Assembly: GCA_947579665.1 (NCBI GenBank)
Contig: OX388345.1
Location: forward strand, 59,883,454-59,947,453
Length of the DNA stretch: 64,000 bases
Origin: Sympetrum striolatum
Lineage: Eukaryota > Arthropoda > Insecta > Odonata > Libellulidae
Direction: 5' to 3'
Positions 48,961 through 62,195 of the stretch are shown here, piece after piece. The position numbers were made by a program, and so were the translations under genes. How positions within the stretch are numbered: the first letter of the stretch is position 1; each line of letters begins with the position of its first letter. The notes below the pieces were generated by a model. That model did no database searches. It was not told where the DNA came from and saw only the letters and a list, made by a program, of their open reading frames with translations.

Positions 48961-51900
48961 ATGGTAATCTCCACCTGCCACCCCCACCTTTCTCCTTTCT
49001 TCACCTCTCCTCCACACGGATTATCCGTCAACAGCCATTTCCATTCGCATCTTTCCTCCCAAACCCCTCTCTTCCGAAGCATTATGTTTCCATTTCATTT
49101 CGCGATCCCTTTTCATACGCCACGAATCGCTCTTCTTTTATTTCTTCTTCTCACCCCCAGAGAAACGATCTTCGCTTCTTCTGTGTGTTCGTCTCACTCT
49201 CTCTCCCCCCTGACAGTTTTTCTTCGAATTTCGTTTCTCAGGAACTTCTATCGCTCTCCCCCCATCAACTTTTTCCTCCTGATTTGTGTCATGCTCCCTC
49301 GGAGGAGTCTCCGAGCGGTGGCTTCGTCTGCTCTTTTTCGTCTTCGGTTTTCGGTGGTTGTTTTCTTCGCTTTCATCAAGGTCCTCCTTCGTTTACGGCG
49401 CGTTCCATTGTGTTGGAAGTCGGGAAAATCGTTATCAAAGTGGGAGGGGATAGCCTTGTGGTGGTTGCTGGTATCTGATTAGGGATCCTTAAAGTACTGG
49501 TTGACCTAGATTTCCCTTGTTCAAACCTGAGGGAACTTTTCGTGGGTCGTTAATTTTCTAGGGTTATGGTATCCCCTCCTGGAAACTAGGTATCGAAAGG
49601 AGTGACGCCACAGCGTTACAGAATTCGCAAAAGTTAACAGTGAACAAAATTAGAATCTGGAATAGCAATAGAATTGAGTTAGATTTTTTCTTGGACAAAT
49701 TAGGAGCACCATGAATTAAAAGTTCTGAAGAAACATTGTGAGGAGGCTATTTTGTGGCTCGTTGATATCGATAAACCTGTCAAATTCTCACTGTATTTAA
49801 CACACAGTTGTTAATTGGGAAAACATAAAAACCGAGAAAGGTGTACCTATTCCGCAATTTATTTACACACAACAGATTTCAGAGTAATCTGTGTCATGAC
49901 TAAATGACGACAATAAAAAGAGTTTGTTTTTAAATATTGTGGAAAAGTACACCTGTTTGTCTCCTATCGTGGTTGGAATGTGCTATTTTGCAATGCTTTT
50001 TCGCACAGTAAATGTGAAACCTTGTTCAATATTTACCCTTTTATGTTCTCAGGAGAAATTTATGTTCCGTAAGAGGGATTCTCAAATAGTCAGTTAAGAT
50101 CCATTGGCCAATCAGAGGATATTGTTTGGAAGATGCCCTTCGATAACGCGTTTTTTGAAACATTATATTAAGAATTTTGGTTCGATTTTACTTGGTAAGC
50201 CAATCGATTTTCAGTATTCCTCTTTTCTTCTCTTTCTTATATGTACCTGTCATGTTTACTTCAGATGAAAACATTTTACCTATGAGTATGTTATTTCGTG
50301 TTGAATTGTTGTGGAATGATACTAACACCATTGTTTTTATACAAGTTATGTATAGTTTTATATCACAATTGATTTGTGGAGTTGTCATGGAAATCAGGTT
50401 ATAGTACTTTTTTCCTCGTACGTGGGTAGATCGTTATTTTTTAACCTAAAACCACAAAAGAGGCAGCCCATAAAACAGCAGCATTATTCCTATATCACAG
50501 ATGGTGTAAGATTTAGATTAAAAATATAATGTTATTTTCACTGAGGGGGTCAATAGCGCTCGACGCATAGAAGAATAATATTTAAAAAGACGTTAATATT
50601 ATTTTTGAATGAATTCGGTTTCTTAACACATAAAGATGTGATGTAATTCTGAAAGTAATAATCTCTTTCTCCTTTCTTTGAATAAAGTAGTTTTTAACAC
50701 AAAAATAAAATCTGATATTGTTTTTATTATTGCACGAGATACCTCTATGAAACCTTATTTTAATAGCGCGAAATTGTTTTGGCTCCAGGGCTGAGCTAAT
50801 CTCATTCTCGAGGTACTCGACCATGTCTGTAAGACTATTTCAACATCTTTGAAAGGACAATTTTCCATAGATTCAACCCGCATAGATATTTTTGAATTTG
50901 GTTCCATCGTAGACTATAAATTAGCTTCCTCACTGTTATATTAGCATCTTTTCTCTTCGTCCCATTGCATTTCTTATTCTATATGACACAGCTACGTTTC
51001 TCCACACCGCACAAAATTTATTTATTTTTCATCTCTTCCTTCCACTTTTCTTCCCAACACCCACCATCCGAAACTCCATTCTAATATTTACAGATTGTTC
51101 GTGCCAGAAATTTTCTGAGCTACATTTCGTCTCCAGCTTCTCCCCCTTTTCTCTTTTCGTTTATGTGGAAAAATTGTCTTCCCTTTCCGTTCCTTTCCCT
51201 TTCCAAACTCAATTATACAACCCTCATCTACATTTTTCCGTCCCTAATCATATATTTTCCCCTTATTTTCCCTAGGTATTATGTCTTCCCTTAAATTATA
51301 TCCTCTTCTATTACTTTTCTTCCAACGTTTCATTAAAGATACACTATTCCTTCTTCGCTATACGCTCCCGTGTTTTACTGCGTTTACTTTGTCATTTTCA
51401 CGTAAGTCGTTATCTAGTTATAGTAATTTGCAATTGCTGGTCCTGGTTACAGTAGATTATTTGAAATTCAAAAATCATTCTTTTTAACTGATAGTTAAAT
51501 CATTTAAATTCTTCAAATAGAGTTTGTAAGTCATATAATTTTATATTCCCGCCCAAGTTTCTCAAGTCGTAAATATTGCCACTTACAGTATAGTGATCAT
51601 ACATTTTTCATTTGCTATCTTGCGATAAGAATCTGAATGTTATATATTATGTTTTGTCTTATTTATTGTTTCCTCATGGTTTACTATTGTAGTTTTTCCT
51701 GCCTCTGATTTTATTTTATAATTAATCTGTAATTTAGTTGTAGTACTATTGCTTTTGCAATCTCCATGATATGCACAGCTTTCTTTAACATCTTTTAGCT
51801 TGTACTATCAGTAGGTTTGCGCAGGTTTTTCACTCCACCCTTCTTTATTGAGGGATTTTCTGCTGTCGATATTTTTTCCTAAGATATCACCTTTTTTACT

Positions 51901-54900
51901 TCCACTTCTTTTTAAGGTTTCTTCTCTGTTTCTATTCACACATACACAATCTTTTATGTATATAATACCATTGACGAAAGGTTTGATGGAAGAAGAGACT
52001 TTTCAGTCTCAATCTCGCCTTTAATAAAGACCTAAATAAGAGGGAGGTATTGTCATAACCTATCATTTCCTGTAGCGGGAGATATTGGCCCCGTATCTCA
52101 AAAGAGTTAATGTAGAATTTACATCACGAAATGATTCTAAGAGACTTCTTACGTGCTCATTATCCAGGTTAGTCAACATAAAATCACAAAATATTCCGCA
52201 GATCACCTAGTTAAGTGATCCAACCGCGGTATTCGCGTTGACACAGCAATTTCAGCTTTCCGAAACGAAAATTAACAGAAGATTTTCATTATAGAAGATG
52301 AACTCATTAACAGTTTTGGCGCCATGAAAGGGAAGAAATTATATGATAAAGAGTACGTTTCAAACCTTCCATTAACCGGGGGTTTCACTCCTTTAATTAC
52401 AACCATTCTCCTTGATGTAGCCGGGTAATTTACGTGTGGGAAAGTTTGCGAGATGTGGTTCGCGGGTTTTTTCCGTCGCCTTTTCACCTTTCACTTCTTC
52501 GCAAAGAGGAAGAAGGAAGAGCGGAGGAGAAAGGTGGTTTGAGGTCCCGGCGTCTTCTCGTCACGGCCTTCCTCACTGCGTGTCTGGCTTGCGAATTCTC
52601 TGAGAGGAAGCTCGAATTTCTGGAGGCCCGGAGGATGGGGCGGGGGTGGGATGGGTTGGTGCGAATTTAGTGGTTTTGGAGGCGGTGAGGCTTTGAGCCA
52701 GGGCCATTTCCTTTCGGTGCCCAGAGTCAACCGACTTCACCTCCCCACTTTCTTCTCAAGATCTCCACTCATCTGCTCGCTCTTTCTCCACTTCTCCTCA
52801 CCCCCTCTCATTTGCATCTCCCTTTAGCTCCCTTCTATCCCAACCCCATCTTTACCTCCCTTTGAAAAAACCTTTTATCCCACCCCGTACACCATCTCTG
52901 CCTCTCTCATATAGTTTCTCCTTTACCATTCGTTTCTTCCCTCTCCGTCGTCTTCATTCCCTTTTCTTCCCCTTCCTGTTTGGCGGATTTATTTACGACA
53001 GTTAAGGGAAGTGGCGAAATCCATTCTCGCTGCGTTCTCCCTCTGTTCCCGTGTCTTTTTCGTCCGTGCGCGGTTTTATTCGCTCTAGTCACGGTCAAAG
53101 ATCATCCGGGACTTTTACCTTCCTTATAATTCACTTAAGGGTATTTTCCCCTCTAGATTCTGCTGGGGTTTATATTTCATTAGGGTGTTCCCATCTGCGA
53201 GAATTTTGTTGTGTCCCTTTCTTTTTCGTCTTCTTGGTTTTTTGACTTTTCGGTGAAATTGAACGAGTTTATGGGATTTTGTTGATTTTTTATCCAAAAG
53301 GTTTGGTATATTTTTCTAAAAATGCTCTTTCGATTTGATTTGAAGCCTTTGAAATTCAAAGAGATTATTATTGTTTCCGACGATGATCTCTTTGGTATCT
53401 CCTTCTTGAGTCGTGAGATGGAGCCACGTAAGCATATGAAAGTTTCTTTCCTTTTTCAAGTTTCTTGCTGGTTTAGTTTAGGCTATGAGAAATGTTTTAT
53501 CGCGGCAAGTTATAAAGCTGTAAATCTAGTTGAAACTTGAAGTTAGCTAGTAAAATCTATGGTTAGCAGTGTTTTATTATAACTTATAAATATAATTATT
53601 TATATGTGCTGCTCGATTTCAGAAATATATAGGTATTTGTTCTGCAGAAATCAGAATCTGTAGACCTAAAAATGACTTTTCTGTCTTGGGTACGACTAGA
53701 AATAGCACCAATTTGGATTTTTGAATGATTAACTAAAGCTGTTCTCCATCCTTAAAATATATTTTTAACTGATTTAACATATAGAGAGATATTAACAAAG
53801 CATTTTAATGATATAAATATAATCTATATAATAATTGTCCTTTAGGCATGACTGTTTAAAGTAATTTTACGTACATATTTAACGAATTCGCTATTTATTT
53901 TCAGATTATGCACATTATTTGCCTCCTTCATTCCTCTCGACTCCCAAACTTCAAAGGAATGTATTGCTTTAACGTTACCTACGGCTTTTTGATAATAATA
54001 ATATTTGCTTAATAATAATATCGTCAAAGAATTGAAGAAAGGAACCTTTATTGCACTGTTTACGGTAGTCATTCACAAACTTTTGGTTTATTGCCGTATA
54101 CTATTGAAATCCTTTCGATGAAATAACACCTTGTGTAGACATCTCCATAAAAGACGGTGAAAGTATTATTCGTCAAACATTGACCGAATCCGAAATGCAT
54201 TTTAAGTTTCCCTTCCGCAAAGATGCACATTCACGTGTCAATAACTCAGCAAAAAAAGCGATCCTTCCGACGAAACGGTAACATTTGCCCAAAAACAGAT
54301 ATGATGTCGCGGAAACGGGCAAAGTTACATCTCGCGCCCACCGAAACGTGTTTATTGTGTCGGGCGGCAGAAGTGCGCCCACAGATAAACATATTGATGC
54401 CCGTGTTTACTTTCCCGAGAGTTTATTCTCATCAATTTCATCCCTACAGAGTTTTTGCATTTGTGCAGGCCGGGGATGAGCCGGTGAAGTATCGAGGCAC
54501 TTTAAGCACATGCCCCTCACCGCCGTTCTTTTTTTTACTCCACGCATTTTTCGCCGTCTTCGTTTGAGAACATTTCCTCGCAACTCTTTGCTCATCGAAT
54601 ACTTGCCAGTCTCTCCTTTCAATCTGAAAAGAAAACTTTGGCACTCGTTATTTTTTTCGTAACTCGCTTCAACCCGTCTGTTTCCGTTACTTTCCCGAAA
54701 AGCAGACAGGAGACTAAAGTTTTATTGCGTCGAAGGCACTGTAAAAGTGTTTCTAAATCTTTTGAAATATCTTCGACTTTTTGAAAGCATTTCGCGGTTC
54801 TTTTGCTGTAGTTAAGGCTCACATTTTCCACGGGCGCTATTGAAATAAGGTTTTTTCCTCGAGAATATCCTTTGGAAGTTATGTTTTGAGCATAAAAGGC

Positions 54901-57900
54901 TAAAGGAGTAATTCACTCGATATTCACGAAATTCAGATTATGAATATGATTAAAGCCAAATGATGCTGTGGAAAGGATTTTGGTTTTTGATGACCTTAGA
55001 CTAAGCACGCTGCTATTTATTTGATTAAGAACTTCTAAGTGAACTAGTAAGTTCTATTTTTGATCGAATCTCTATAAATTTTTCAAATATAATTTCCGGA
55101 TTAGTTTCTGTTTAAATTTGTGTAGTACATTATCATACATTGCTTCGCACTCACCTAAACTTAAGTAATTAATAATATTCTGATGTTTTACTACCTAATA
55201 TAAGATTAGATGTATTATATTTACATTTTATTTTTCTTATTAATTCCCGTAATATCAATATCCCATTCCCTATAAATGCGATTGTATTTATAGGAAGTAA
55301 TTTTCACGGAGCATTATAGAATAAAAAATAATGTACTTGGAAGACTCGGTTAGTATTGGGTACATGCTGATGAGATTGTAATTATAAAATTTAACTTATG
55401 AGACTGATAAAGTTCGATTCATTCGTTCCACGTCAAAGTTCTTCATCGAATTAAAGAAAACTGATCTTAAAAATCGTTTTTAGGTACCCATATCATAAAT
55501 AGAATTCAGCGTGATCATTAAATTGTGTGCTGCCTCATATTATTCATCCTATGAGAGCAGCATTTTATAGGATGTACCCATTAGGATTTTGGTACTGCTG
55601 TACTTTACTCCAAGTAAAACATTTTTAATCATAATTGTGTACAGCTTTATTTTCAAGAAATCAATAAAAAATGACGGTTTTCTATAGTAATTAGCTCTAC
55701 CTATATTTTTTATAAGCGCGACTTACATAGTAACAATTCAGCAAAGGTAAACAATGCTCCAGCTACCTTTATCGTATCAAGTCATCTCGTACTTCCGTCT
55801 GACACTTGACGACAGTATTATATTAAGTAACGATTTTTATTTTCCATAATCTCCGTCACGGGACTGGCATTTGTACGTCTCCTTTCTTTCTCTCCTTCAA
55901 TCCAATTTACTCGACCTCGTTATGCACTTCTTTTTCTTACTCTCTCCTCCAGTGCCTCCTCTTCCTACAGAACCACCTGTCATTTCTCCTTTGACATTCT
56001 TTTCATTTGCAACGCTTTCACTTAAATTTTCTTTTCTCGCTGCTTTCTAAATGTCCTTTCCGTCAACTTTATTTAGTAATGATCTTTGAAAAGAAGTATA
56101 TCTATTAACCTCTTCGATGGAATTTTCCTCGCCATCCTGCAAATTATATGCTGAAGAGTGAATTGAGGACTTTTTTCATTACCTAACTTCGCCAAAAGGA
56201 TTAGCGAGCATATTTTTGCCTACTAAATTTTTATTATTACTTACTTCGACACAGTTTCATAGTTTTTATTTGGGGACACTTTATCATACCGTAACACTGA
56301 CTCGTTCCCATTTTAAATCTTCTTTTCATTAGTGTAAATGTGAATAAACATATTGTAACCGTCAATCAATATATTTATGAGATAAATCGTTCTGTGGAAC
56401 ATGACAGTTATTATTCGTGTTTAAAAATAGAGTATACTTTTGTTCCTGACATAACATGACTTTAAAACTAAAATGCATCGGTGAAAGTCACCGGAACAGG
56501 AAAAGCGATGGATTTCAATTCGCTGAAAAATTTGTACTCTATTTATACATGTAAAATTTGAGTGGAAGCTTCAATTTTGAATGATAATCATCGTTTTATC
56601 GATAAGTTGATGAGTGACATTGATCTCGTTAAATTTAATGATGTTTGCCCAAAAATTATATTTTGTGACAGGATCAAATATTGATGAAACAGCATATTTT
56701 TAGTAACGATCAACGAAAACTCTTGCACAAAAGTTAATCTAATATTTAGATTTGACATTATTATTTATAAGCTGCTGGATAAGCAGTCAGCGATAAAAAA
56801 ATATATCACTTGAAACACATTCGATCGCTTAGGCATATGACTAGCTAAATTTTATAGTATCTTTGGAATCTATACTGCTGAATAATGGGAAACAATTACA
56901 TTGGCTCTAAACTCGAAGTTGCACTTTATGTTAGTGTGTAATACAGTACTCTGTATATCTCTATGTTGAGATTATTAATTATTTAATTGATTTTAAATAA
57001 GTGAGCATTGTATGTATAAAGCGTCATTTGTTTTTAATTCGCTATGAGAGTTCATAATAATACATTACAGTATATTACATATCATTATGGGAGTACATCA
57101 TATTTGTGTAATGGCCAGGTTATGGAATTTTGGATAACACACATTACACCATCAGTTTGTGAATGTGCCCAAGCGTCGTTGTAAAATTTATAAATAAATG
57201 AAAAGTTTTTGAAAAAAATCTCAATGAGAGAAGTTTCCATGTTTTAACATACTTACTCAATCTATAGCTACGCTTTCCACATTATTTCCTAAGTTTTAAT
57301 TATTTTTAATACCAATTGCTGAAATTAATACCGGTTGATTATTTAAATTTTTTTCGAGATCCGGATAAAAAGGAAATAATTTACGTAATTTAGTGGCTGA
57401 CAGCACTTCCAGAGTACCTATTTTTCTTTAGAAATATCAAACCTGGAAGTAAATTCCGTTCTAAAACCAAGACAATTATGAGGGAGGCATACATATCTAA
57501 GAAAGATCACTTCACTTCCATCCTAGAGATCTTTCCCCAACATCCCGTCTTCCAATAGTTCCCATATTTCCCGACTTAATGTAAGGTATACATCGCATCG
57601 GCAGCTTTCGGGAAAGGGGTCAATGCAACGTAGTCGGCCTCCGAATGCCTACTGGCTTCTTAATATTTGATGTCAGCCCTTGACGTGGGCACCTCGGAGA
57701 CGCCCAAATCTTCAGAGAGCCTTTTCATCCCTTCCCTGTCTACCTTCCCATCCACTCCTTTTCTAATCTCACGTCTTACTAAAGCCTTAGTCTTTCCTCT
57801 TCCATTTTATCTTCCCTCTTTACATCCAAATCCCCTCTGTCCCGTTCGACCTCGCTCCGGAAATATATCTTTGAGTCGGAGAAGGGCCTTCAGAAGCCTA

Positions 57901-58733
57901 AAAACTTCGCCTGGGGGGAATACATTTCTTTCAAAGTGCAACCCTTTTTCTCAATTACTTTCTAAAATGTTTTTGTCTCCTCTTCACACAACTTTGTACA
58001 TTTCCTGTGTGACGACATCTCTCTCCATCCCACTTGTTCCTCTCTGGGTAGTGATTCTCAAACTTTGGTATTCACCGAAGTTTTTTCAGCATATATTTTA
58101 ACAAACATCGAGTCTCGTATGACTTTATTTCAAAGTAGGTACGCAATTTTAATTGCTTTAGTCGAGCCTAATTGCACTTTTGCAGTTTTTCTTTTATCTT
58201 GCCCTCTCTCGATTATAACAAATCAGGGTTTAGAATCTAGAATCCTGAAAGGAACAACAAATTTACATAGCACAGGATTCTGTAATAAAGAGTAATAACA
58301 ATAATAACAATATCAATCGTAACAAAATGAATGAAGTACTTATCAAGAACTAGGGAATGAAACATTAAGGATCTGGTGTGTGAAACAAGTTTTAATAGTG
58401 CCAATAGTATTATCGGCCACAGGTATAATCCCAAAAGATCTCTTTCGTGTCCTGGTAACTTTAAGTTAAAATAATAAAATTTATATAAAAATTAAAAATT
58501 CTGTTAGTATTTCAACATGCCATATTGTGAGGAAATTTTTGAATTTTGGTTTTTAATGAATTATCAGAATATCAGAAAAATTGTTTTCTGGGAGTACTTG
58601 GTATTTATACCCGTACCCTTGTGTAATCCAACAGTGCTGAGAAAAAATGGAATACAAAATAATAATAATAGTCTTTAATCGCCGCTCTTTTTAGAGACAT
58701 AGTAATGAGCGGCGACCCCTCCAGTTTTATCGA
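48961..58733. other. Long non-coding stretch with recurrent C/T-rich blocks
   Basis: Pyrimidine-rich plus-strand blocks of 150-350 bp lie at about 48965-49300, 50940-51280, 52720-52980, 55860-56040 and 57690-58050, separated by AT-rich DNA. A GC-richer GA patch is at 52430-52720. The frame of 173 codons at 48961-49482 is a by-product of the first block (Leu/Ser/Phe/Pro-rich). A near-palindrome GATCACCTAGTTAAGTGATC sits at 52201. No exon or element is supported. Confidence 0.35.
58681..58715. repeat. 8-bp stem hairpin beside foldback arm
   Basis: CGCCGCTC at 58681-58688 pairs with GAGCGGCG at 58708-58715 around a 19-nt loop. It lies just outside the single foldback arm and is not shared with the other copies. 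Confidence 0.6.
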
Positions 58734-58799
58734 ATACCGATGAATGAGGTGAGGAACGCCGACAAATACGGCTATTAGAGATTTTAAGCGTCTAATTCA
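58734..58799 (+). repeat. Solo arm of the foldback family
   Basis: ATACCGATGAATGAG, GAGGAACGCCGACAAATACG, GCTATTAGAGATTTTAAGCG and TCTAATTCAT follow the same order as the right arm at 62.4 kb. No complementary arm is nearby, so this is a half element or a recombination/deletion product. Confidence 0.7.
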
Positions 58800-59059
58800 T
58801 CAACAACCGTCTTCCAAATTATCTCTCTTTACGAGATTCTGTTGATCTGAAACTAAAAGACAAAGGTTGTAGAAATGACTTATTTTCTTTCTATAATTCA
58901 CATTCTATTGCGCAGACTGTTCTGATGACATTGTAAGACCGAAGAATGATTTCCGATAGTTAACGCGCATTTGCATGTTGATTGCCCCCTATTGTCGTGC
59001 ACGTGTCTGCAGGGGTCACGCAATGCAATATCGTATAAGGATTGACTATCCTCGTGCAG

Positions 59060-59099
59060 GCAGATGCACTGGAGACATTATGGCCACGTCGATTGCGGG
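59060..59099 (+). other. Candidate micro-exon (possible 5' extension to 59013)
   Basis: An acceptor-like ACTATCCTCGTGCAG ends at 59059 and a strong donor GTGAGT starts at 59100, enclosing 40 bp. A second acceptor-like CACGTGTCTGCAG ends at 59012. One frame is open across the longer 87-bp version. The shorter form begins with two bases that complete a codon, which matches the phase left by the exon ending at 14631. The patch is less AT-rich than its flanks. Against it: the pyrimidine tracts are short and a 40-bp stretch is open in all frames by chance. I do not recognise the peptide. Confidence 0.25.
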
Positions 59100-59105
59100 G
59101 TGAGT

Positions 59106-59884
59106 TCCTTCAGGAATCTGAGACTGACATCTCGCTGTAATTGGATAAATATTTCAATCTTCCGTATTGTTTTAACGGGAGCGTGGGTTGTGAACAACTT
59201 TTTCAATTTATTTAGAAGTACGGCGTTTTCAATAATGGAATATTTTATTGTAATTGAAAAGTTTCCAAGCATTTACATCGAAACTAAACTCGCTAGTGAC
59301 GGCAAATTTTTCGGAATAGTAAATAATTTTAGTTTGAAATTCATAATTTCAAACCACAAACAGAAGTTCCCTATTATTGATGGAATTTCCGATTGTCTGA
59401 CTGTTTGTAAAATTGTAAAATACTTTTCGTATCATTCAAATCATTATCAACGAAGACTAGAGAATTATAAGGTTAGCTAGTTTAACAATGGACCAACTGA
59501 ACAGTTAAAAATTCTTAAAAACCATCTTTTTGTAACCCTCAAATAAAAGACAATTTATCTTTAGTGTATCATAATAAACCGCATTAAAATTAACTAGTAG
59601 GTTTATTTAACCTAAATACCGCAATCTTTCATTTAGGTATTAATCTTTAGTGGAAAACTGCTTGCGAAAGGCAAAGGAAATTATTATTTTTTTGTTAATA
59701 AACACTAAATATTAATAAAAAATGGTTTCGGGTTATTCGCCCCTTGTTAAATACTTAAATCTATACAAACCAATACGTTTCTATGAATAATTACAGTTTA
59801 TTGCTAGTATAATGCACTATTGCTAGATTAATGCACTATTAAATTTTAATCTTATATCATTTGACAAATGCATTGTTTATTTTT
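59106..59884. other. AT-rich non-coding DNA with a 19-bp duplication
   Basis: A 138-codon frame overlaps 59064-59480 but has no motif and AT-driven composition. TTGCTAGTATAATGCACTA at 59801-59819 is followed directly by a copy with two changes (59820-59838). Confidence 0.35.
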
Positions 59885-60000
59885 TTCGGTCCCAAGGATA
59901 AATGAACCTGGAAAAAGTCTGATGGGGCCGGGAATCGAACCAGAGATATAGATCTCTAACCAGAAGTCTGCTTTAACCATCTAAGCTACCCAGCACGAAT
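59885..60000 (-). mobile_element. tRNA-derived SINE, family 1, copy E (best head)
   Basis: On the minus strand, GTGCTGGGTAGCTTAGATGG begins a complete tRNA-like head: A box TAGCTTAGATGG, TTAAAGCAGACTTCTGG, a variable part with TAGAGATCTATATCTC, and the B box GGTTCGATTCCCGG. CCCCATCAGACTTTTTCC and a short body follow. The 7-bp acceptor stem does not close cleanly, and the body matches copies A-D, so it is a SINE and not a tRNA gene. It is the only copy here with both pol III boxes near consensus. Confidence 0.8.
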
Positions 60001-60948
60001 CCCCTTTTCTATTTAATTTGAATTTTATAATGTGGATCCAATAAAATGGCTTAATATAGTTAATGCTAAACAATTATGAATTTATTTACAAATATGAAGG
60101 ACTATTGCGGTATTCACGTAGCACTCCGTTTATCCGCATTTTCTTCTCCTACATAGAAATGCTAAGATCGCAAAATCGAAACGTAAAGCATTGAATAATT
60201 CAAATTCTGTTGCATCTACTTAAGCATGTCAATCTCAACATCTTCTTTGTTTCTCCCTAATCTTCGCCTATCTCGCACACCTCTATTCTAATCGTCCTCT
60301 CAAATCCCTATCGACCCCATTCGTCCTTGGCCACGCCCACCTTTCACCTAAAATCTCTCGCTCCTGGTGATGATATCTCAACGACCTCTTTCATCTCTCT
60401 TTCACCTTATCTCCACTCACTAACTCACCTCTCGCTTTTTATCACTCTTATTCGCTTCTTCTTCTTCTTCTTCTCCTGATCCGCCTTCCCCTTCTGCGTT
60501 CGATGAGAAGAAGAAAGCTTGATTGATTATATTGAGAAGTTTTCTTTGAGCGTTTGCGATTGTGCTGATGCCATTGACGGCCCATCAAAGTTCGCCAATC
60601 ATCGGCTTTAGCAGGATTTCCCCCTTCTTTTCTTACTCGGATGGGTTTTTTAATGCTTCGGGGTAATGCTTTTCATTCCTCTTTATGAATGTAAGTAGGT
60701 GAACAGACGGATTGATTGTTGTACAGTAAGAGTTGATCATTTTGCTGCTTTTATTGCCCTAGAATAAGTGTGGGTATGAAAGGAAAGGCCTCTTTTTAAC
60801 TAAGTAGCATGTGATGTATGCTAATAAGTATTGCAAACTGTAAATAAAATATTAATGTGAGTTGAAGTTTGGAGTTTTAAGAACGGTTTCATGAATTAAA
60901 AGAGATTTTCGGATGGTAATTTTTTTCAAAATTTATCTTTTGTAAACG
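60001..60948. other. Pyrimidine-rich block and TTC microsatellite
   Basis: C/T-rich plus-strand sequence occupies about 60240-60500 and ends in a (CTT)n run at 60455-60475. The rest is AT-rich without features. Confidence 0.4.
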
Positions 60949-60956
60949 GTCTATTG

Positions 60957-61274
60957 CAGAGGTGGCGAAGCTATGGCACGCGTGTCTCAAGTGGAACGCA
61001 AGAGAATATTTTGGCAAGCAGAACTCTCACATCATTATCTATATTATGTATACTTCAATTAAAAAGTGAAGCCCCACAGTAAATAATTATGAATCGTGTT
61101 CATCATTAATGGCAGTTAACGTTTACTTAAGACAATTACTAAATTCTAATCCTATCGTCGATATCATAAAATATAAATCATCAAATCATTGTATGGCTTG
61201 GCACCACATTGGCACGCAAGTCCTATAAATTCGTCAAATATGGCACTTTTGCAGCATAAGGTTCGCCAACCATG
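60957..61274. mobile_element. Non-autonomous hAT-type relic, 318 bp
   Basis: The left end CAGAGGTGGCGAAGCTATGG and the complement of the right end CATGGTTGGCGAACCTTATG are diverged copies of the hAT-type terminus (CAG-GGT-G-CAA-CT pattern). The flanking octamers GTCTATTG (60949-60956) and ATTTATTG (61275-61282) agree at six of eight positions, the target-site length of hAT elements. The interior repeats GGCACGC-type words in inverted orientation and has no transposase. Mismatches in both ends and flanks indicate an old insertion. Confidence 0.6.
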
Positions 61275-61282
61275 ATTTATTG

Positions 61283-62195
61283 CGTCGATATCAATAACTC
61301 GTTAAGAGTGTAAATGTTAATAATGAAAAATTGTTAATATTATTTACATGTGGAAAATTAGTGGGAAAACATATGAAGAATGTAAAAGTAAGGAGAAAAT
61401 TTAGTCAGAAATACATATTATCAGTATAAAAGGAATGAGCTTCGTTTCGTGTAAATTTTATGTTATTCCCATTCAAGTCCCTCACAAACACCGTAAAAAG
61501 TGTCTGAAAGTTTGGGATCCTAAAAAAAAGGAAACACTGTTTGGATTTATTTTTCTTTCAATGTACTGGTACGTCCAAAAGGTAAACTATTACAGGAACA
61601 TATGCAGGAATTTCTGTAAACGAAATGAATTGCTTACTTCAAATGATGTATAGAGTGAATTTTCATGCAAGTAAATAGGATACTATGAAATGAACACCCT
61701 GTTTAACTACTGAGAAAAATTACGAGTATAAAACCGTGTATAGGTGTTAATCCTACTCTTTCAATAAATGAGTATTGAAACGTGCCCCTTTATACTTGTA
61801 TTCACGGTCACGCGACTCAACTCGCCATGTTATCTTACGGGTGAGTGGGTACTTAACATACGAGCGCCCTCTAATGCTACGCTATGCGTGCATTTTCCGG
61901 CTTGTTAATTACTTTAATCCAATTTCCCACCTACGTCATCACTTTCCTGCGATCGAATGAATTGTTATCAATTGTTTCCGTTATTCCAGAGCTTACTTGA
62001 TTTTCAACGCATTCGATGTAACGAAGGAAGAGGGGATTTCTATGGTTACTCACATTGTTAGAGGCCGATTAGTACGTGGAAATAGGTACTTATAATCAGT
62101 ATCTTTCCGCAGAACTGGAATGTAATTCAATGACGGTTTTGGAATAACTTAAATTATAATGTAAAGGAAGAGAGTTTGGGACACGGTCGTTTAGG
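61283..62195. other. Non-coding, nothing recognised
   Basis: AT-rich with a less AT-rich stretch at about 61770-61960. Short frames only. Confidence 0.4.

Noticed and set aside
48961..49482. 173-codon plus-strand frame
   Set aside because: Leu/Ser/Phe/Pro-rich because the DNA is a pyrimidine tract. A second overlapping frame is equally open, and there are no conserved-looking motifs.
59925..59997. True tRNA gene
   Set aside because: A and B boxes are near consensus, but the acceptor stem does not pair properly and the downstream body is shared with four other copies, so it is a SINE head.
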